Notes: generated by a model not told the origin, from the sequence alone. A DNA stretch of 64,000 bases from Anaerolineae bacterium (GCA_020849765.1 JADLAY010000083.1:1-64000); one strand, 5' to 3'; numbered from the stretch's first letter, positions 33,611 through 42,774 are shown. Made by a program: numbers and translations.

Positions 33611-34484
33611 GGCACTCCCGCACGACGACGCAGCCACGGATGAGCGGCGGATGCACGCGCCGCGCCCATGGGCCACGATCGTCCGCTACGCCGTCATGCT
33701 CGTGATCGTGCTGATCATGGTTGCGCCGTTCGCCTGGATGCTGAGCACGTCGCTCAAGGCGCAGGAATACATCCTGGAAACGCCGCCCAAGCTGATCCCG
33801 AACCCGATCACGCTGGAAAGCTACAGCGGGCTGGCCGAACGGATCGACCTGCTGCGCACGTTCTTCAACAGTGCGTTCGTCGCCGTCGTCGGCACCGTCG
33901 GCCAGGTGATCGTCTCGGCGATGGCGGCCTTCGCCTTTGCGCGCATGCAATGGCGCGGGCGCAACGTCGTCTTCATGCTCTACCTGGCGACGATGATGAT
34001 CCCGTCGGTGGTGCTGATCATCCCGCAGTTCATCCTCATCCGTGCGCTCGGCTGGATGAACAGCTACGCCGCGCTGATCGTCCCGGCGCTGTTCAGCGCC
34101 TTCGGCACCTTCCTGCTGCGCCAGGCCATGCTCAGCATGCCCAAGGATTTCGAAGAGGCGGCCTTCGTCGACGGCGCCAACTACTGGACGATCTTCTGGC
34201 GCATCATTCTGCCGCTGACCGGCCCGTCGCTGGCGACGCTGGCCGTCTTCAGCTTCATGGGGCTGTGGAATGCGTATCTATGGCCGCTGTTCGTCGCCCG
34301 CCAGGAGGCAGTCATGACGCTGCCGGTCGCGCTGGCGACGCTGCAGGGCGGGCCGCGCGCGCTGACCGAGTGGAACATGGTCATGGCCGGGTCGGTGGTC
34401 GCCGTGCTGCCGATCCTGATCGTGTACATGTTCGCGCAGAGCTGGTTCGTCCGCAGTGTGGTCACGAGCGGTATCAAGGGTTAG
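33597..34484 (+). CDS. Sugar ABC transporter permease (MalG/UgpE type)
   Basis: A 295-residue permease: an N-terminal cytoplasmic tail, LIMVAPFAWMLSTSLK, and the EAA loop FEEAAFVDGANYWTIFWRIILPLTGP. It forms a heterodimeric channel with the upstream permease. No ATPase lies nearby; such importers often use a shared MsmK/MalK-type ATPase encoded elsewhere. Confidence 0.9.
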   Translation: MNLTKALPHDDAATDERRMHAPRPWATIVRYAVMLVIVLIMVAPFAWMLSTSLKAQEYILETPPKLIPNPITLESYSGLAERIDLLRTFFNSAFVAVVGTVGQVIVSAMAAFAFARMQWRGRNVVFMLYLATMMIPSVVLIIPQFILIRALGWMNSYAALIVPALFSAFGTFLLRQAMLSMPKDFEEAAFVDGANYWTIFWRIILPLTGPSLATLAVFSFMGLWNAYLWPLFVARQEAVMTLPVALATLQGGPRALTEWNMVMAGSVVAVLPILIVYMFAQSWFVRSVVTSGIKG

Positions 34485-34518
34485 GTGAGCGGTGGTCATA
34501 ACACAGTGATGAGCCTTT

Positions 34519-34639
34519 GTTGCCCTCACCCTAAATCCCTCTCCCGACCTTCGGTGCTCCCTTTGGTCGTCATGGAGAGGGACTTTCGGGAGCATTTTCT
34601 CCCCTTCGCCCTAAGGGAGAAGGGGCCGGGGGATGAGGG
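34519..34639. repeat. Family C G-rich repeat with nested insert
   Basis: CCCTCACCCTAAATCCCTC followed by an insert (CGACCTTCGG and CCTTTGGTCG, itself an inverted repeat) inside the CTCTCC/GGAGAG hairpin, then the CTTCTCCCC-type hairpin. Bases 34615-34639 have the four-G-run pattern. It lies between permease and binding-protein genes. Confidence 0.65.
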
Positions 34640-34743
34640 CAAGCAGCGGCGAAGCGGATTTATGACCGCTCTTCGGTTAGGTTTCGTCAGGCAGATCATG
34701 AGCCTGTGAGACGTGAGACGACTATTGAAAGGAATTCGGAACA

Positions 34744-35970
34744 ATGTTGCGTAAATTCGGTCTCTTCTTGACAGCAGTCGTCCTGCTGGCGCTGTTCTCG
34801 ACAGCTGCCGCGCAGGATACGACCACCATCCGCTATTTCACCTTTTCGGCGGCGCCGGATCATCTGGAAGATCTCGACACGATCGTGCAGGCGTTCCAGG
34901 CGGAAAACCCGGACATCACCGTCGAAGTGAGCAGCGCGCCGTTCGCCGATTACTTCACCCTGCTGCAAGCGGACGTCGTCAGCGGCGACACGCCCGACGT
35001 GTTCGAACTCAACTACGAAAACTTCGTCACCTACGCGGCCAACAACACCCTGCTCGACATCGGCTCGATGGTCAGCGCCGACGCGCCGTTCTACCCGCGC
35101 GCGCTGGAAGCCTTCCAGTATCAGGGCACGCAGTACGCGCTGCCGGAAACGTTCTCGACCGTGCTGCTGTTCTACAATGCCGACCTGTTCGATCAGGCGG
35201 GCATCGACTACCCGACCGCTGATTGGACGTGGGCGGATGCGACCGAGGCCGCGACAGCCATCAAGGCGCTCGGCGACGACGTCTGGGGTCTGTACTCGCC
35301 GACGCAGTTCTGGGAGTTCTACAAGAAGGCCGGTCAGAACGGTGAGTGCCAGTTCTTCAACGCCGATATGACCGAGTCGACGATCAATTCGCCCGCTTGC
35401 GTCAGCACGCTGGAGACGATGGTCAACTTCATGAACGACGGCCTGATGCCGACGGCGGCGCAGCTTTCCGGCGTCAGCGACTCCGAACTGTTCCTGAGCG
35501 GCAAGGTCGGCATGCTCGTGACCGGCATCTGGATGTTCGACGCCTTCGCCGATGCGCCCTTCAATTGGGACGTTCAGGTCGAGCCGATGATCAACCAGCA
35601 CGCCAATCACTTCTTCGCCAACGGCGTAGCCGTCTCGGCGGCGACCGCCAACCCGGAAGCCGCGGCCAAGTGGGCAGAATTCCTGACCTCGAGTGAGACC
35701 GCTGCCACCGTGCGCGTCGACAGCGCGTGGGAACTCCCGGCGCTGGATCAACCGGCCTACTTCGAAGCCTATCTTGAGAAGACGCCCCCGGCCAACCGCG
35801 CCGCCGTCTTCCAGGCGCTGGAAAACCCGGTCACCCCGCCCGTGATCGAACGCCAGAGCGAGATGCAGGATGCCGTCAACGCGCTGCTGACGCAGGTCGC
35901 CGATGGCGAACTGAGCGCGCAGGACGCGCTCGATCAGGCCAAGACTGCGCTCGACGCGCTGCTGCCATAG
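34744..35970 (+). CDS. Sugar ABC transporter substrate-binding protein (family 1)
   Basis: A 408-residue exported protein. Residues 1-24 form a signal peptide ending in TAAAQD. The mature part shows TIVQAFQAENPDITVEV, PDVFELNYENF and FYNADLFDQAGIDYP, as in MalE/UgpB-like proteins. It belongs with the two permeases upstream and probably binds an oligosaccharide that the GH31 enzyme downstream degrades. AAAGGAATT precedes the start. Confidence 0.9.
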   Translation: MLRKFGLFLTAVVLLALFSTAAAQDTTTIRYFTFSAAPDHLEDLDTIVQAFQAENPDITVEVSSAPFADYFTLLQADVVSGDTPDVFELNYENFVTYAANNTLLDIGSMVSADAPFYPRALEAFQYQGTQYALPETFSTVLLFYNADLFDQAGIDYPTADWTWADATEAATAIKALGDDVWGLYSPTQFWEFYKKAGQNGECQFFNADMTESTINSPACVSTLETMVNFMNDGLMPTAAQLSGVSDSELFLSGKVGMLVTGIWMFDAFADAPFNWDVQVEPMINQHANHFFANGVAVSAATANPEAAAKWAEFLTSSETAATVRVDSAWELPALDQPAYFEAYLEKTPPANRAAVFQALENPVTPPVIERQSEMQDAVNALLTQVADGELSAQDALDQAKTALDALLP

Positions 35971-35993
35971 GCAACATCAGGCGCATACGCGTG

Positions 35994-36175
35994 GGGGTTT
36001 GGAGACGCCAAACCCCTGCTGTGCCCCTCATCCCCCGGCCCCTTCTCCCTCAGGGCGAAGGGGGTAAAAACGGCTTTTGAAAGTCCTTCTCCATAAGGGA
36101 GAAGGATTTAGGATGAGGGTTTCATCGCCAATATCGTCCGATAAATCCGTAGGGACGCCATTCATGGCGTCCGCC
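35994..36175. repeat. Family A and inverted family C repeats upstream of the GH31 gene
   Basis: Family A hairpins at 35994-36016 (GGGGTTTGG/CCAAACCCC) and 36149-36175 (GGACGCCA/TGGCGTCC, forward). Between them, 36025-36120 is an inverted family C copy with the C-rich complement of the quadruplex motif at 36025-36049. Nothing else is seen in the gap 35971-36239. Confidence 0.68.
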
Positions 36176-36239
36176 ACGCCCAACATCCGAATGATGACCA
36201 CCCGCGCATTCAACCCGTAGACAGGCAGGTGACACGATC

Positions 36240-38510
36240 ATGCAGGTAATCCATGCGCCGTTCGGGCAGGAACACCCTTACGAGCAGCTTCCCGAAGAGC
36301 GTTTCCCGCGCCAACCGCTGGCGGGCGCGCCGTTCACGGTCGGCATCGTCACCCGTCCGCCGGGCGCGGTCGAGAGCATCCGCGTGCACGCTCAGGTCGG
36401 CGGGCGCCCTTTGCAGACCATCGCGGCGGAACATATCGCGGACTGGCATCCCGCCTGGGAAGAAGGCGTCGGCGCGGAATACCTGGAGCGCAAAGTCACC
36501 ATCGATCAGGATGTGTGGCAGGCGCAGCTGACCGCGCCGCCCGTCGGCGAGACGCTGACCTACTGGATCGAGGCGGACGGCGAGCAGACCGAGCGCTTCA
36601 ACCTGCGCGGCGAGGGTTGGCGATCCGGCGGCGGCTGGAGCTTCGACGCGGGCACCATGCGCGTCAACCGCACCTGGGCGCGCGGCCCGCGCATCTTCGG
36701 CGTGCCGGAGGTCGAGGACATCGCCTGGCTGGAGGATGGGCAGCGTGCGCGCCGCGTCCGCGTGACCTTTCGCTGTCGGCCTGACGAGCGCTTCTTCGGG
36801 CTGGGCGAGCGCTTCAACGCGCTCGATCAACGCGGCAACGTGCTCGACGTGCTCTGTTACGAGCAGTACAAGAACCAGGGCAAGCGCACCTACATGCCGA
36901 TCCCGTTCCTGCTCTCGTCGGCGGGCTACGGGCTGTTCGTGCAGAGCAGCCGCTGGATGCGCTTCGACCTCGCCGCCAGCGATGCCGAGACCTGGACGCT
37001 GGAAGCCGACCTCGGCGCGGACGAAAGCCTCAATCTGACCTGGATCTGCGGCAGCGACCCGTTCGAGATCACCGGCAGGTTCGCGCGCATGACCGGCCCG
37101 GCCAAATTGCCGCCGCTGTGGACGTTCGGCCTGTGGATGAGCGGCAACGAGTGGAACTCGCAGGCGCGCGTCCTCCACGAGGCGCAGCAATCGCTCGACC
37201 ACGCGATCCAGCCGTCGGTGCTCGTGATCGAAGCCTGGAGCGACGAGACGACCTTCTACATCTGGAACGATGCCGAGTACGATGCCAGACCGGGCGCTGA
37301 AGCCTTCCGCTACGACGATTTCCGCTTTCCGGCAGAGGGCAAGTGGCCGAATCCAAAAGCGATGGTCGATTGGCTGCACGAGCACGACATCCGCCTGCTC
37401 TTGTGGCAGATCCCGGTGCTCAAGCGGATCGAAGGCCCGCACGCCCAGCACGAGGCCGATCATGCGCACTTCGAGCGCGCGGGCTTCGGCGTACGTGAAG
37501 CCGACGGCTCGCCACACAAGCTGCGTCCGTTCTGGTTTCGCGGCGGGTACATCTGGGATGTGACCAACCCGGCAGAGCGCGACTGGTGGCTGAATAAGCG
37601 CGCCTACCTGCTCAACGACCTGGGCATCGACGGCTTCAAGACCGACGGCGGCGAGCACATCTGGGGGACGGACACCCGTTTTGCCGATGGGCGGCGCGGC
37701 GCGGAACTGATCAACGAGTATCCGCAGCGCTACACACAGGCCTATTACGACTTCGCCACCGCGCGCCGGGATGCGATCACCTTCAGCCGCGCGGGCTACA
37801 CCGGCTCGCAGAGGGCGCCGCTCCACTGGGCGGGCGACGAGAACTCGACCTGGGACGCTTACCGCCATTCGATCCTGGCGGGCCTGTCCGCGGGCATCTC
37901 CGGCGTCCCGTTCTGGGGCTGGGATATCGGCGGCTTCAGCGGTGAGATCCCGTCGGCGGAACTGTATCTGCGCGCGGCGGCGATGGCCGCTTTCTGCCCG
38001 GTCATGCAGTATCACTCGGAGTTCAACCAGCACCGCGAACCGCTGCACGACCGCACACCTTGGAACATCCAGGCGCGCAGCGGGGACGCGCGCGTGATCT
38101 CGACCTTCCGCCACTTCGTCAACGTGCGCCATAATCTGATGCCGTACATCTGGCAGGAGGCGCGCCATGCCGCCGAATCCGGCGAGCCGATGATGCGCGC
38201 GCTGGCGCTGACGCATCCCGAAGCATCGCCCTACGCCTACGGGTTCGGGCGCGATCTGCTCGTCTACCCGGTGGTCGAGGAAGGTGTCGCGCGCTGGCCG
38301 GTGGCGCTGCCGGAGGGGACGTGGCACAGCCTGTGGGATGGCGCGGCCTACGACGGCGGCCAGACGTTCGAGATCGACGCGCCGCTGGATCGCATCCCGG
38401 TCTTCGTGCGCGACGGAGCGAGCATCCCCGTGCGTTATGGCGACGGCGGGCAGTTGGGCGATCCCGTGCCGTTGAGCGCGGAGGCGAATGGCGTCTGGCG
38501 CGCGGGGTAA
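36240..38510 (+). CDS. Glycoside hydrolase family 31 (alpha-glucosidase/alpha-xylosidase-like)
   Basis: A 756-residue enzyme without a signal peptide. An N-terminal beta-sandwich region (1-290) is followed by the catalytic barrel (about 295-620). The GH31 nucleophile is D469 in GIDGFKTDGGEH and the likely acid/base is D533 in WAGDENSTW. VPFWGWDIGGFSG is also family-typical. A C-terminal beta-domain follows. It should hydrolyse alpha-linked oligosaccharides imported by the ABC system just upstream. The substrate (glucoside or xyloside) cannot be decided. Confidence 0.9.
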   Translation: MQVIHAPFGQEHPYEQLPEERFPRQPLAGAPFTVGIVTRPPGAVESIRVHAQVGGRPLQTIAAEHIADWHPAWEEGVGAEYLERKVTIDQDVWQAQLTAPPVGETLTYWIEADGEQTERFNLRGEGWRSGGGWSFDAGTMRVNRTWARGPRIFGVPEVEDIAWLEDGQRARRVRVTFRCRPDERFFGLGERFNALDQRGNVLDVLCYEQYKNQGKRTYMPIPFLLSSAGYGLFVQSSRWMRFDLAASDAETWTLEADLGADESLNLTWICGSDPFEITGRFARMTGPAKLPPLWTFGLWMSGNEWNSQARVLHEAQQSLDHAIQPSVLVIEAWSDETTFYIWNDAEYDARPGAEAFRYDDFRFPAEGKWPNPKAMVDWLHEHDIRLLLWQIPVLKRIEGPHAQHEADHAHFERAGFGVREADGSPHKLRPFWFRGGYIWDVTNPAERDWWLNKRAYLLNDLGIDGFKTDGGEHIWGTDTRFADGRRGAELINEYPQRYTQAYYDFATARRDAITFSRAGYTGSQRAPLHWAGDENSTWDAYRHSILAGLSAGISGVPFWGWDIGGFSGEIPSAELYLRAAAMAAFCPVMQYHSEFNQHREPLHDRTPWNIQARSGDARVISTFRHFVNVRHNLMPYIWQEARHAAESGEPMMRALALTHPEASPYAYGFGRDLLVYPVVEEGVARWPVALPEGTWHSLWDGAAYDGGQTFEIDAPLDRIPVFVRDGASIPVRYGDGGQLGDPVPLSAEANGVWRAG

Positions 38511-38525
38511 CGTCGCTGATGCCGT

Positions 38526-38593
38526 GGGACGCCAAGAATGGCGTCCCTACAACGACCGTTATAATTCGTAGGGACGACCCGTGGGTCGTCCGC
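38526..38593. repeat. Family A hairpin pair
   Basis: Reverse copy at 38526-38550 (GGACGCCA/TGGCGTCC, ending CCCTAC) and forward copy at 38567-38593 (GTAGG, stem GGACGACCC/GGGTCGTCC, ending CGCC). Confidence 0.75.
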
Positions 38594-38638
38594 CGTTTTT
38601 CGCGATGACGCATCGCCGTCACCAAAGGATCACCCCGT

Positions 38639-39439
38639 ATGAACCCGCAGGAATATCAGGCGTTCACCGACGCTCTGCAGCGCAACCTGGAGCGCGACCC
38701 GCGCGTGCTCGGCCTGATGGCGGCGGGGTCGATGGCCGACACTTCGCATCCGCCGGATCAGTGGTCGGATCATGATTTCTGGCTCGTGGTCGAGCCGGAG
38801 GCGGTCACCTGGTTTCGGACGCATAGCGAATGGCTGCCGGACAGCGAGACGCTCGTCATGTACTTCAAGGAGACGCAGCACGACGGCCTGAAGGCGATTT
38901 ACGGCTCCGGCCACCTGCTCGAATTCGCCGTCTCCGACCGCGAGGGCATCGTCAGGGCGCGCGTCAACGACTACCGCCTGCTGATCGACCGGGCCGGGCT
39001 GGCGGCGGATCTGGCGCGCATCCAGCGCGAGACCGAAGCAGAAGCGACCGTGTTCGCCGGCGACGACGTCAGCCTGATCGGCCAGTACCTGACCAATCTG
39101 CTGGTGGGAGTCTGGCGCTACCGCCGCGGCGAGATCATGAGCGGGCGCCAGTTGATCACCGTCTCGTCGCTGCACGCGCTGCTGCGGCTGATCCCGAAGC
39201 ACTTCCCCGTGGAGACGCCAGCGGCGCTCGACAACCTCGATCCGCTGCGCCGGATTGAACTGGCTTATCCGACGCTCGGCGCGCAGATCAACGCCATCCT
39301 GCGGCTGGAGCCGGATCGGGCGGCGCTGGCGCTGCTCGACTTCACCGACGCCCTGTTCCGCGACCGAGTCGCGGGCTATCCAGCGGAAGCCGTCGCGACC
39401 GTGCGCCGCTCGATTGAACCGATCTCAGCCCAAGGCTGA
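38639..39439 (+). CDS. Nucleotidyltransferase-fold protein (aminoglycoside adenylyltransferase-like)
   Basis: A 266-residue protein. The Pol-beta nucleotidyltransferase motif is GLMAAGSMADTSH followed by WSDHDFWLVV (GS...DxD), near residues 30-55. A helical C-terminal region follows (YLTNLLVGVWRYRRGEIMSGRQL), as in AadE-like enzymes. Transfer of AMP to a small molecule is the family activity; resistance is possible but cannot be claimed. It lies alone after a repeat pair. Confidence 0.65.
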   Translation: MNPQEYQAFTDALQRNLERDPRVLGLMAAGSMADTSHPPDQWSDHDFWLVVEPEAVTWFRTHSEWLPDSETLVMYFKETQHDGLKAIYGSGHLLEFAVSDREGIVRARVNDYRLLIDRAGLAADLARIQRETEAEATVFAGDDVSLIGQYLTNLLVGVWRYRRGEIMSGRQLITVSSLHALLRLIPKHFPVETPAALDNLDPLRRIELAYPTLGAQINAILRLEPDRAALALLDFTDALFRDRVAGYPAEAVATVRRSIEPISAQG

Positions 39440-39947
39440 GGACGGCATGAATTTCGTAAACGTATGATAAAGCCTACGGTTTGAACCGTCTCAACGCGGC
39501 CTCAGAGCATATGTGATGACTGACCATCAGGACACCGTCTGCACGCGTCGATTCGGGCAAATACGCGGCACAATCCGCGCAAAGCGGTTTGTTTTCACCT
39601 GGCTACAGCTCACCACCGGCCCTGCCCAGGATTAAGCGCCCTGGACCAAATGCGCCGCCACGAGGTTCGCTTCTCCCAACATGCTCATACCGTAACCTAA
39701 CCAAACGTATGCGCAGAATTCATAAATCCTCTCGTCGAAATCTCCTGTAACACTCGTACGCTGAATCATAAGGGAAAGAATGTCTGGACGTCGAACGTGG
39801 TATGCTATACCTATCGAGACTGTCCAGACGACGGTTATCCCGCAACGTCAAACGCCGAGAAATCCGCCTGCGCGCCCCTTGAGCGGCCGCATCCGCATGG
39901 AACTCAACCCCTCCTGAAAAACAGGAGGAAGGCTTTGGAGAATTTCG
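39440..39947. other. 508-base gap with candidate control elements only
   Basis: No gene is supported here. The right half contains an inverted repeat, GTCTGGAC (39782-39789) with GTCCAGAC (39822-39829), enclosing GGTAT-GCT-ATACC (39799-39811), and a hairpin at 39910-39928 just before the HEAT-repeat gene. The left half has no recognisable structure. Confidence 0.5.
39910..39928 (+). promoter_or_regulatory. Hairpin enclosing a Shine-Dalgarno-like AGGAGG
   Basis: CCTCCTG-AAAAA-CAGGAGG, a seven-base stem. Its right arm is a perfect Shine-Dalgarno sequence but lies 19 bases before the ATG; the working site is probably GGAG at 39937-39940. It could be a decoy or a translational control element. 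Confidence 0.4.
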
Positions 39948-40637
39948 ATGTATCTGCCAGACCCACAAGACCTACACCACCATTCATCCGCCAACAAGTT
40001 TGACAAGTCACGCAGGCACAATGCGGAACTGGCAGCGCATGTCTCCTTCCTGATCGAAGAGCTGATCAACCCCAACCGCTCCGTGCGCGAGAATGCCAAG
40101 AATGAGCTGGTCGCGCTCGGCGATCTGGCGCTCGACGACTTGCTCGCGGCGTTGATGACGCGCAATGACCAGTATCAATGGCGCATCCTGCCCGTCCTCG
40201 GCGCCATGGGCGGCACCAGGGCCATGCGCGGTGTGATGACCTGCCTTGAATCAGGCAACACGGCCATCCGCTCAGCAGCGGCGCAGATCCTCGGCAAGTC
40301 CGGCCATCTGGAAGCAGTCGACGCCTTACTCGCGCAGTTGAAAAGGCCCGAAAATGCCGGTTCGCTGGTCGCGGTGCTCGGCGCGCTCGGCCAGATTGGC
40401 GATCGTCGGGTCGTGCCCGCACTGGTCTCAATCATGCACCGGACGGATGTGCCCTCAGTGCGCTATACGGCCATCGAAGCGCTGGGCAAGCTCGGCGACC
40501 GCGGCGTCATGGACGAGATCCAGCGCTACGTCGACGATCCTTCGCATCACGTGCGCACACGCGCCCGTGACGCCATCCACGCGCTCAATACGCCGGAAGT
40601 GCGTCGCAAGAATCTGCTCGCCTTCGACGCCGATTGA
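39948..40637 (+). CDS. HEAT-repeat protein
   Basis: A 229-residue all-helical protein. From about residue 28 it consists of five or six HEAT/PBS-lyase-type units with the pattern VR..A...LG..G (SVRENAKNELVALGD, AIRSAAAQILGKSG, VRYTAIEALGKLGDRG, VRTRARDAIHAL). These form a scaffold for protein binding. The N-terminal 25 residues are polar and His-rich. No partner is evident; the gene converges with the diterpenoid operon. Confidence 0.85.
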   Translation: MYLPDPQDLHHHSSANKFDKSRRHNAELAAHVSFLIEELINPNRSVRENAKNELVALGDLALDDLLAALMTRNDQYQWRILPVLGAMGGTRAMRGVMTCLESGNTAIRSAAAQILGKSGHLEAVDALLAQLKRPENAGSLVAVLGALGQIGDRRVVPALVSIMHRTDVPSVRYTAIEALGKLGDRGVMDEIQRYVDDPSHHVRTRARDAIHALNTPEVRRKNLLAFDAD

Positions 40638-40675
40638 GCCTGACTCCAGGTTGAGATTGCTCTTCATCCCGCGGG

Positions 40676-41335
40676 TTACGATTCGAGCGGGATATCCAGC
40701 AGATTGGTGACGCGCCCGTAGCGCCCGCCGAATTTGACATCCCCAAACCGATTGTCACGGTCGATGATCCAGAGAGGCAGGCCGCACTGCTCGGCAAAAG
40801 TGCCGTCCGACCACGGATCGTCACCGACGATGACCGAATTCTCCAGGTTGATATCCGTCTGTTCTTTCACGACATAAGCCCACAGGCTGGGATGCGGCTT
40901 GGGCTGCGTGCCGGGGCACGTCTGCGGCGTGAAATAGCGCGCGATGTACGGCGCGATGCCAAGCATCTCGGCCAGCCTGGGCGCCGTCGGATTGTTCGAG
41001 AGGATGTAAACCGTCTGGCCGCCGCTCGCCAGCCGCTCCAGGAACGGCAGCGCATCCTCGAACAGCGTCGCGCGGTAATTGCGCATGTCCGTCATCAGCA
41101 GCGCCTGCAATTCGCGCGGCCAGCCCTGCCCGTCAAACAGATCGTTCAGGATCGGCTGCAGATCGGGGTTCTGGGCGACGCGCGCCTGCGCATCGAGCAC
41201 CGCCGCGTGATAGGACGCCACGTCGAACGGCAGCGCCTGCTCACGAATCAGCTTGGGCAGCGCTTCTTTCAACCCCCAGGTCGTTGGACCACTGGCGAGT
41301 GTATCGTCAAAGTCGAGAAACCAGTTTCGCGGCAT
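40676..41335 (-). CDS. HAD-superfamily hydrolase
   Basis: A 219-residue phosphatase-like protein. Motif I is FLDFDDTLAS (D8, D10), motif II is ILSNNPTAPR, and Lys plus the acidic motif are in PKPHPSLW and VIVGDDPWSDGTFAEQCG. It should dephosphorylate a small substrate in the cytosol. It is the last gene of a six-gene minus-strand run with two diterpene-synthase-like genes, 70 bases after the second; removal of phosphate from a prenyl product is conceivable but speculative. The start at 41335 is chosen because it directly precedes motif I. Confidence 0.82.
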   Translation of the reverse strand: MPRNWFLDFDDTLASGPTTWGLKEALPKLIREQALPFDVASYHAAVLDAQARVAQNPDLQPILNDLFDGQGWPRELQALLMTDMRNYRATLFEDALPFLERLASGGQTVYILSNNPTAPRLAEMLGIAPYIARYFTPQTCPGTQPKPHPSLWAYVVKEQTDINLENSVIVGDDPWSDGTFAEQCGLPLWIIDRDNRFGDVKFGGRYGRVTNLLDIPLES

Positions 41336-41405
41336 TCTTCGTGCCCCTGCTCCATCATCTTGTAAATCGACAGGGGCCAAGTATGGAACAGCAGCGGCCC
41401 CGGCG

Positions 41406-42383
41406 CTAGCCTTCGTCGGGATCGGCGTGGACGGCGCGCGAGAGGCCGAGGATGGAGCTGGGATCGGCGCTCAGTTGGCGGAAGCGCTCGTATTCCGCCG
41501 CCGCCAGTTCCGGCGTGTATTTGTCGCGATAATCCATCTGTTTCGAGCGCAGCTTCTGCTCGCCAAAGGCCAGATCGTCGAACAACGCGCGCATGGCCTC
41601 ACGCGGCATCATAAGCGTCGGATAGGGCGTATAGAAGAGACGGCAGGCGCTGCCACCGATGAAGGCATTCGGCAGCACCGAGCGCATCTTGAGGTCGCCA
41701 TTGCGATTGGTGCCCAGATAGAAATGCGGCTGCGGCAGATCGACGCCATAGGCGGCGCGGGCGTAGTAGCGATAGAGCAGGTCGTGGACAGCGTTCAGGT
41801 CTTCCGCCTGTTCGATGGCCGCCGCAAGCTCGGACGAGGCCGCGTCGCCCATCGTCTCCCCCGCCCGCCAGAAGGTGTAGAGCGGGATCGAGGCGATCTC
41901 CCAGATGACTCTGGGCCGTCCCGGCTGGTAGGGCCAACGCTGTTGAAAGTCCGCCAGTTGGCGCCCCAGCGCATGCGCGGGATTATCCGGCGGCAGCAGC
42001 AGCAGTGGCTCGATGCCGAGGAAATAGGGATCGAGGCCGATGGCTTCGTACTGCGCCACGGCTTTGTCGCCGGCGAGCGCGAGCGTCGATTGCGAGATGA
42101 AGTGGGCGTACTGCTCGCCCCGGTCGTAGAAGCTCTGGTAGCCGAGCGCGGTGATGGCAATATTCTGGCCGCCAAGTTCGACGAACATGCGAATCAGGTC
42201 GAAATAGCGGTCGAGCAGATAATCGGAGTAGTGCTGAAAGTCGTCGATCTTGCCGGGGTTGGCGCTATCGCGGTTGTGTTCCAGGATGTAAGTCGTGCGG
42301 GTGCCGCCGATGGCGAACAACCCGGTCAGCCCTTCGGGATAGTAGGCGCGTATCCGGCTGGCGAATGTTTCGATCTCGGACAC
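41406..42383 (-). CDS. Tuberculosinol/kolavelool synthase-like diterpene synthase (cis-prenyltransferase fold)
   Basis: A 325-residue protein. From memory it aligns with Rv3378c of M. tuberculosis: FAIGGTRT (23-30) corresponds to the FDGTRR loop, FYDRGEQY (85-92) to LLDRGDRY, and the C-terminal helix with ERFRQLSADPSSILGL (298-313) to the terminal RYRAQPDRVFGV segment. Such enzymes remove diphosphate from a bicyclic prenyl diphosphate made by a class II cyclase. The family Asp in the first loop is Gly here (G26), which is odd. It starts with GTG, four bases after the receiver gene's stop. The cyclase gene is five genes upstream in the same run. Confidence 0.7.
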   Translation of the reverse strand: MSEIETFASRIRAYYPEGLTGLFAIGGTRTTYILEHNRDSANPGKIDDFQHYSDYLLDRYFDLIRMFVELGGQNIAITALGYQSFYDRGEQYAHFISQSTLALAGDKAVAQYEAIGLDPYFLGIEPLLLLPPDNPAHALGRQLADFQQRWPYQPGRPRVIWEIASIPLYTFWRAGETMGDAASSELAAAIEQAEDLNAVHDLLYRYYARAAYGVDLPQPHFYLGTNRNGDLKMRSVLPNAFIGGSACRLFYTPYPTLMMPREAMRALFDDLAFGEQKLRSKQMDYRDKYTPELAAAEYERFRQLSADPSSILGLSRAVHADPDEG

Positions 42384-42387
42384 GGTG

Positions 42388-42774
42388 TTACATGACCCCT
42401 GCCAGGATGCTCATCAGTTCGTCGACGAGCGTCATCACGGTGACAGGCTTGCTGATATAACCGTCGAAACCGGCGGATAGGATTTCGTCTTGATCTTCCG
42501 GGCGGGCATGCGCCGTCAGCGCGATCACCGGGATTCCGTTCCATGCCGGGTTGGCCCGGATCTTTTGCAGCAGTTGGTAACCGGACATTTCCGGCATCTG
42601 GATGTCGACCAGGAGAAATGTTGGCGCAGACTCCTCCAGCAGCTGGAGGCAGGCTGGCCCCGACGTAGCGGAGCGCACTCGCGCATCGTTGAACTGCAGG
42701 ACAAGCTCGACCACGCCGATATTGTCCTGCTCGTCATCGACGACGATTACGTCCCAATCTGAGATCTGAAGCAT
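42388..42774 (-). CDS. Stand-alone response regulator receiver (CheY-like), second
   Basis: A 128-residue single receiver domain: acidic pocket VVDDE (12-15), phosphoacceptor D57 in FLLVDIQMPEMSG, switch T87 in IALTAHA and K109 in ISKPV. There is no output domain, so it acts by protein contacts or in a phosphorelay. It lies four bases upstream of the diterpene-synthase-like gene and was probably co-transcribed with it. Confidence 0.9.
   Translation of the reverse strand: MLQISDWDVIVVDDEQDNIGVVELVLQFNDARVRSATSGPACLQLLEESAPTFLLVDIQMPEMSGYQLLQKIRANPAWNGIPVIALTAHARPEDQDEILSAGFDGYISKPVTVMTLVDELMSILAGVM

Noticed and set aside
38639..39439. Calling the nucleotidyltransferase an aminoglycoside resistance gene
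   Set aside because: The nucleotidyltransferase core motif is present, but it is shared by many enzymes with other substrates, and there is no resistance or mobile context.
40676..41335. Assigning the HAD protein as the phosphatase of the diterpenoid pathway
   Set aside because: It is co-oriented and close, but its motifs show only a generic HAD hydrolase. There is nothing in the sequence that points to prenyl phosphates.
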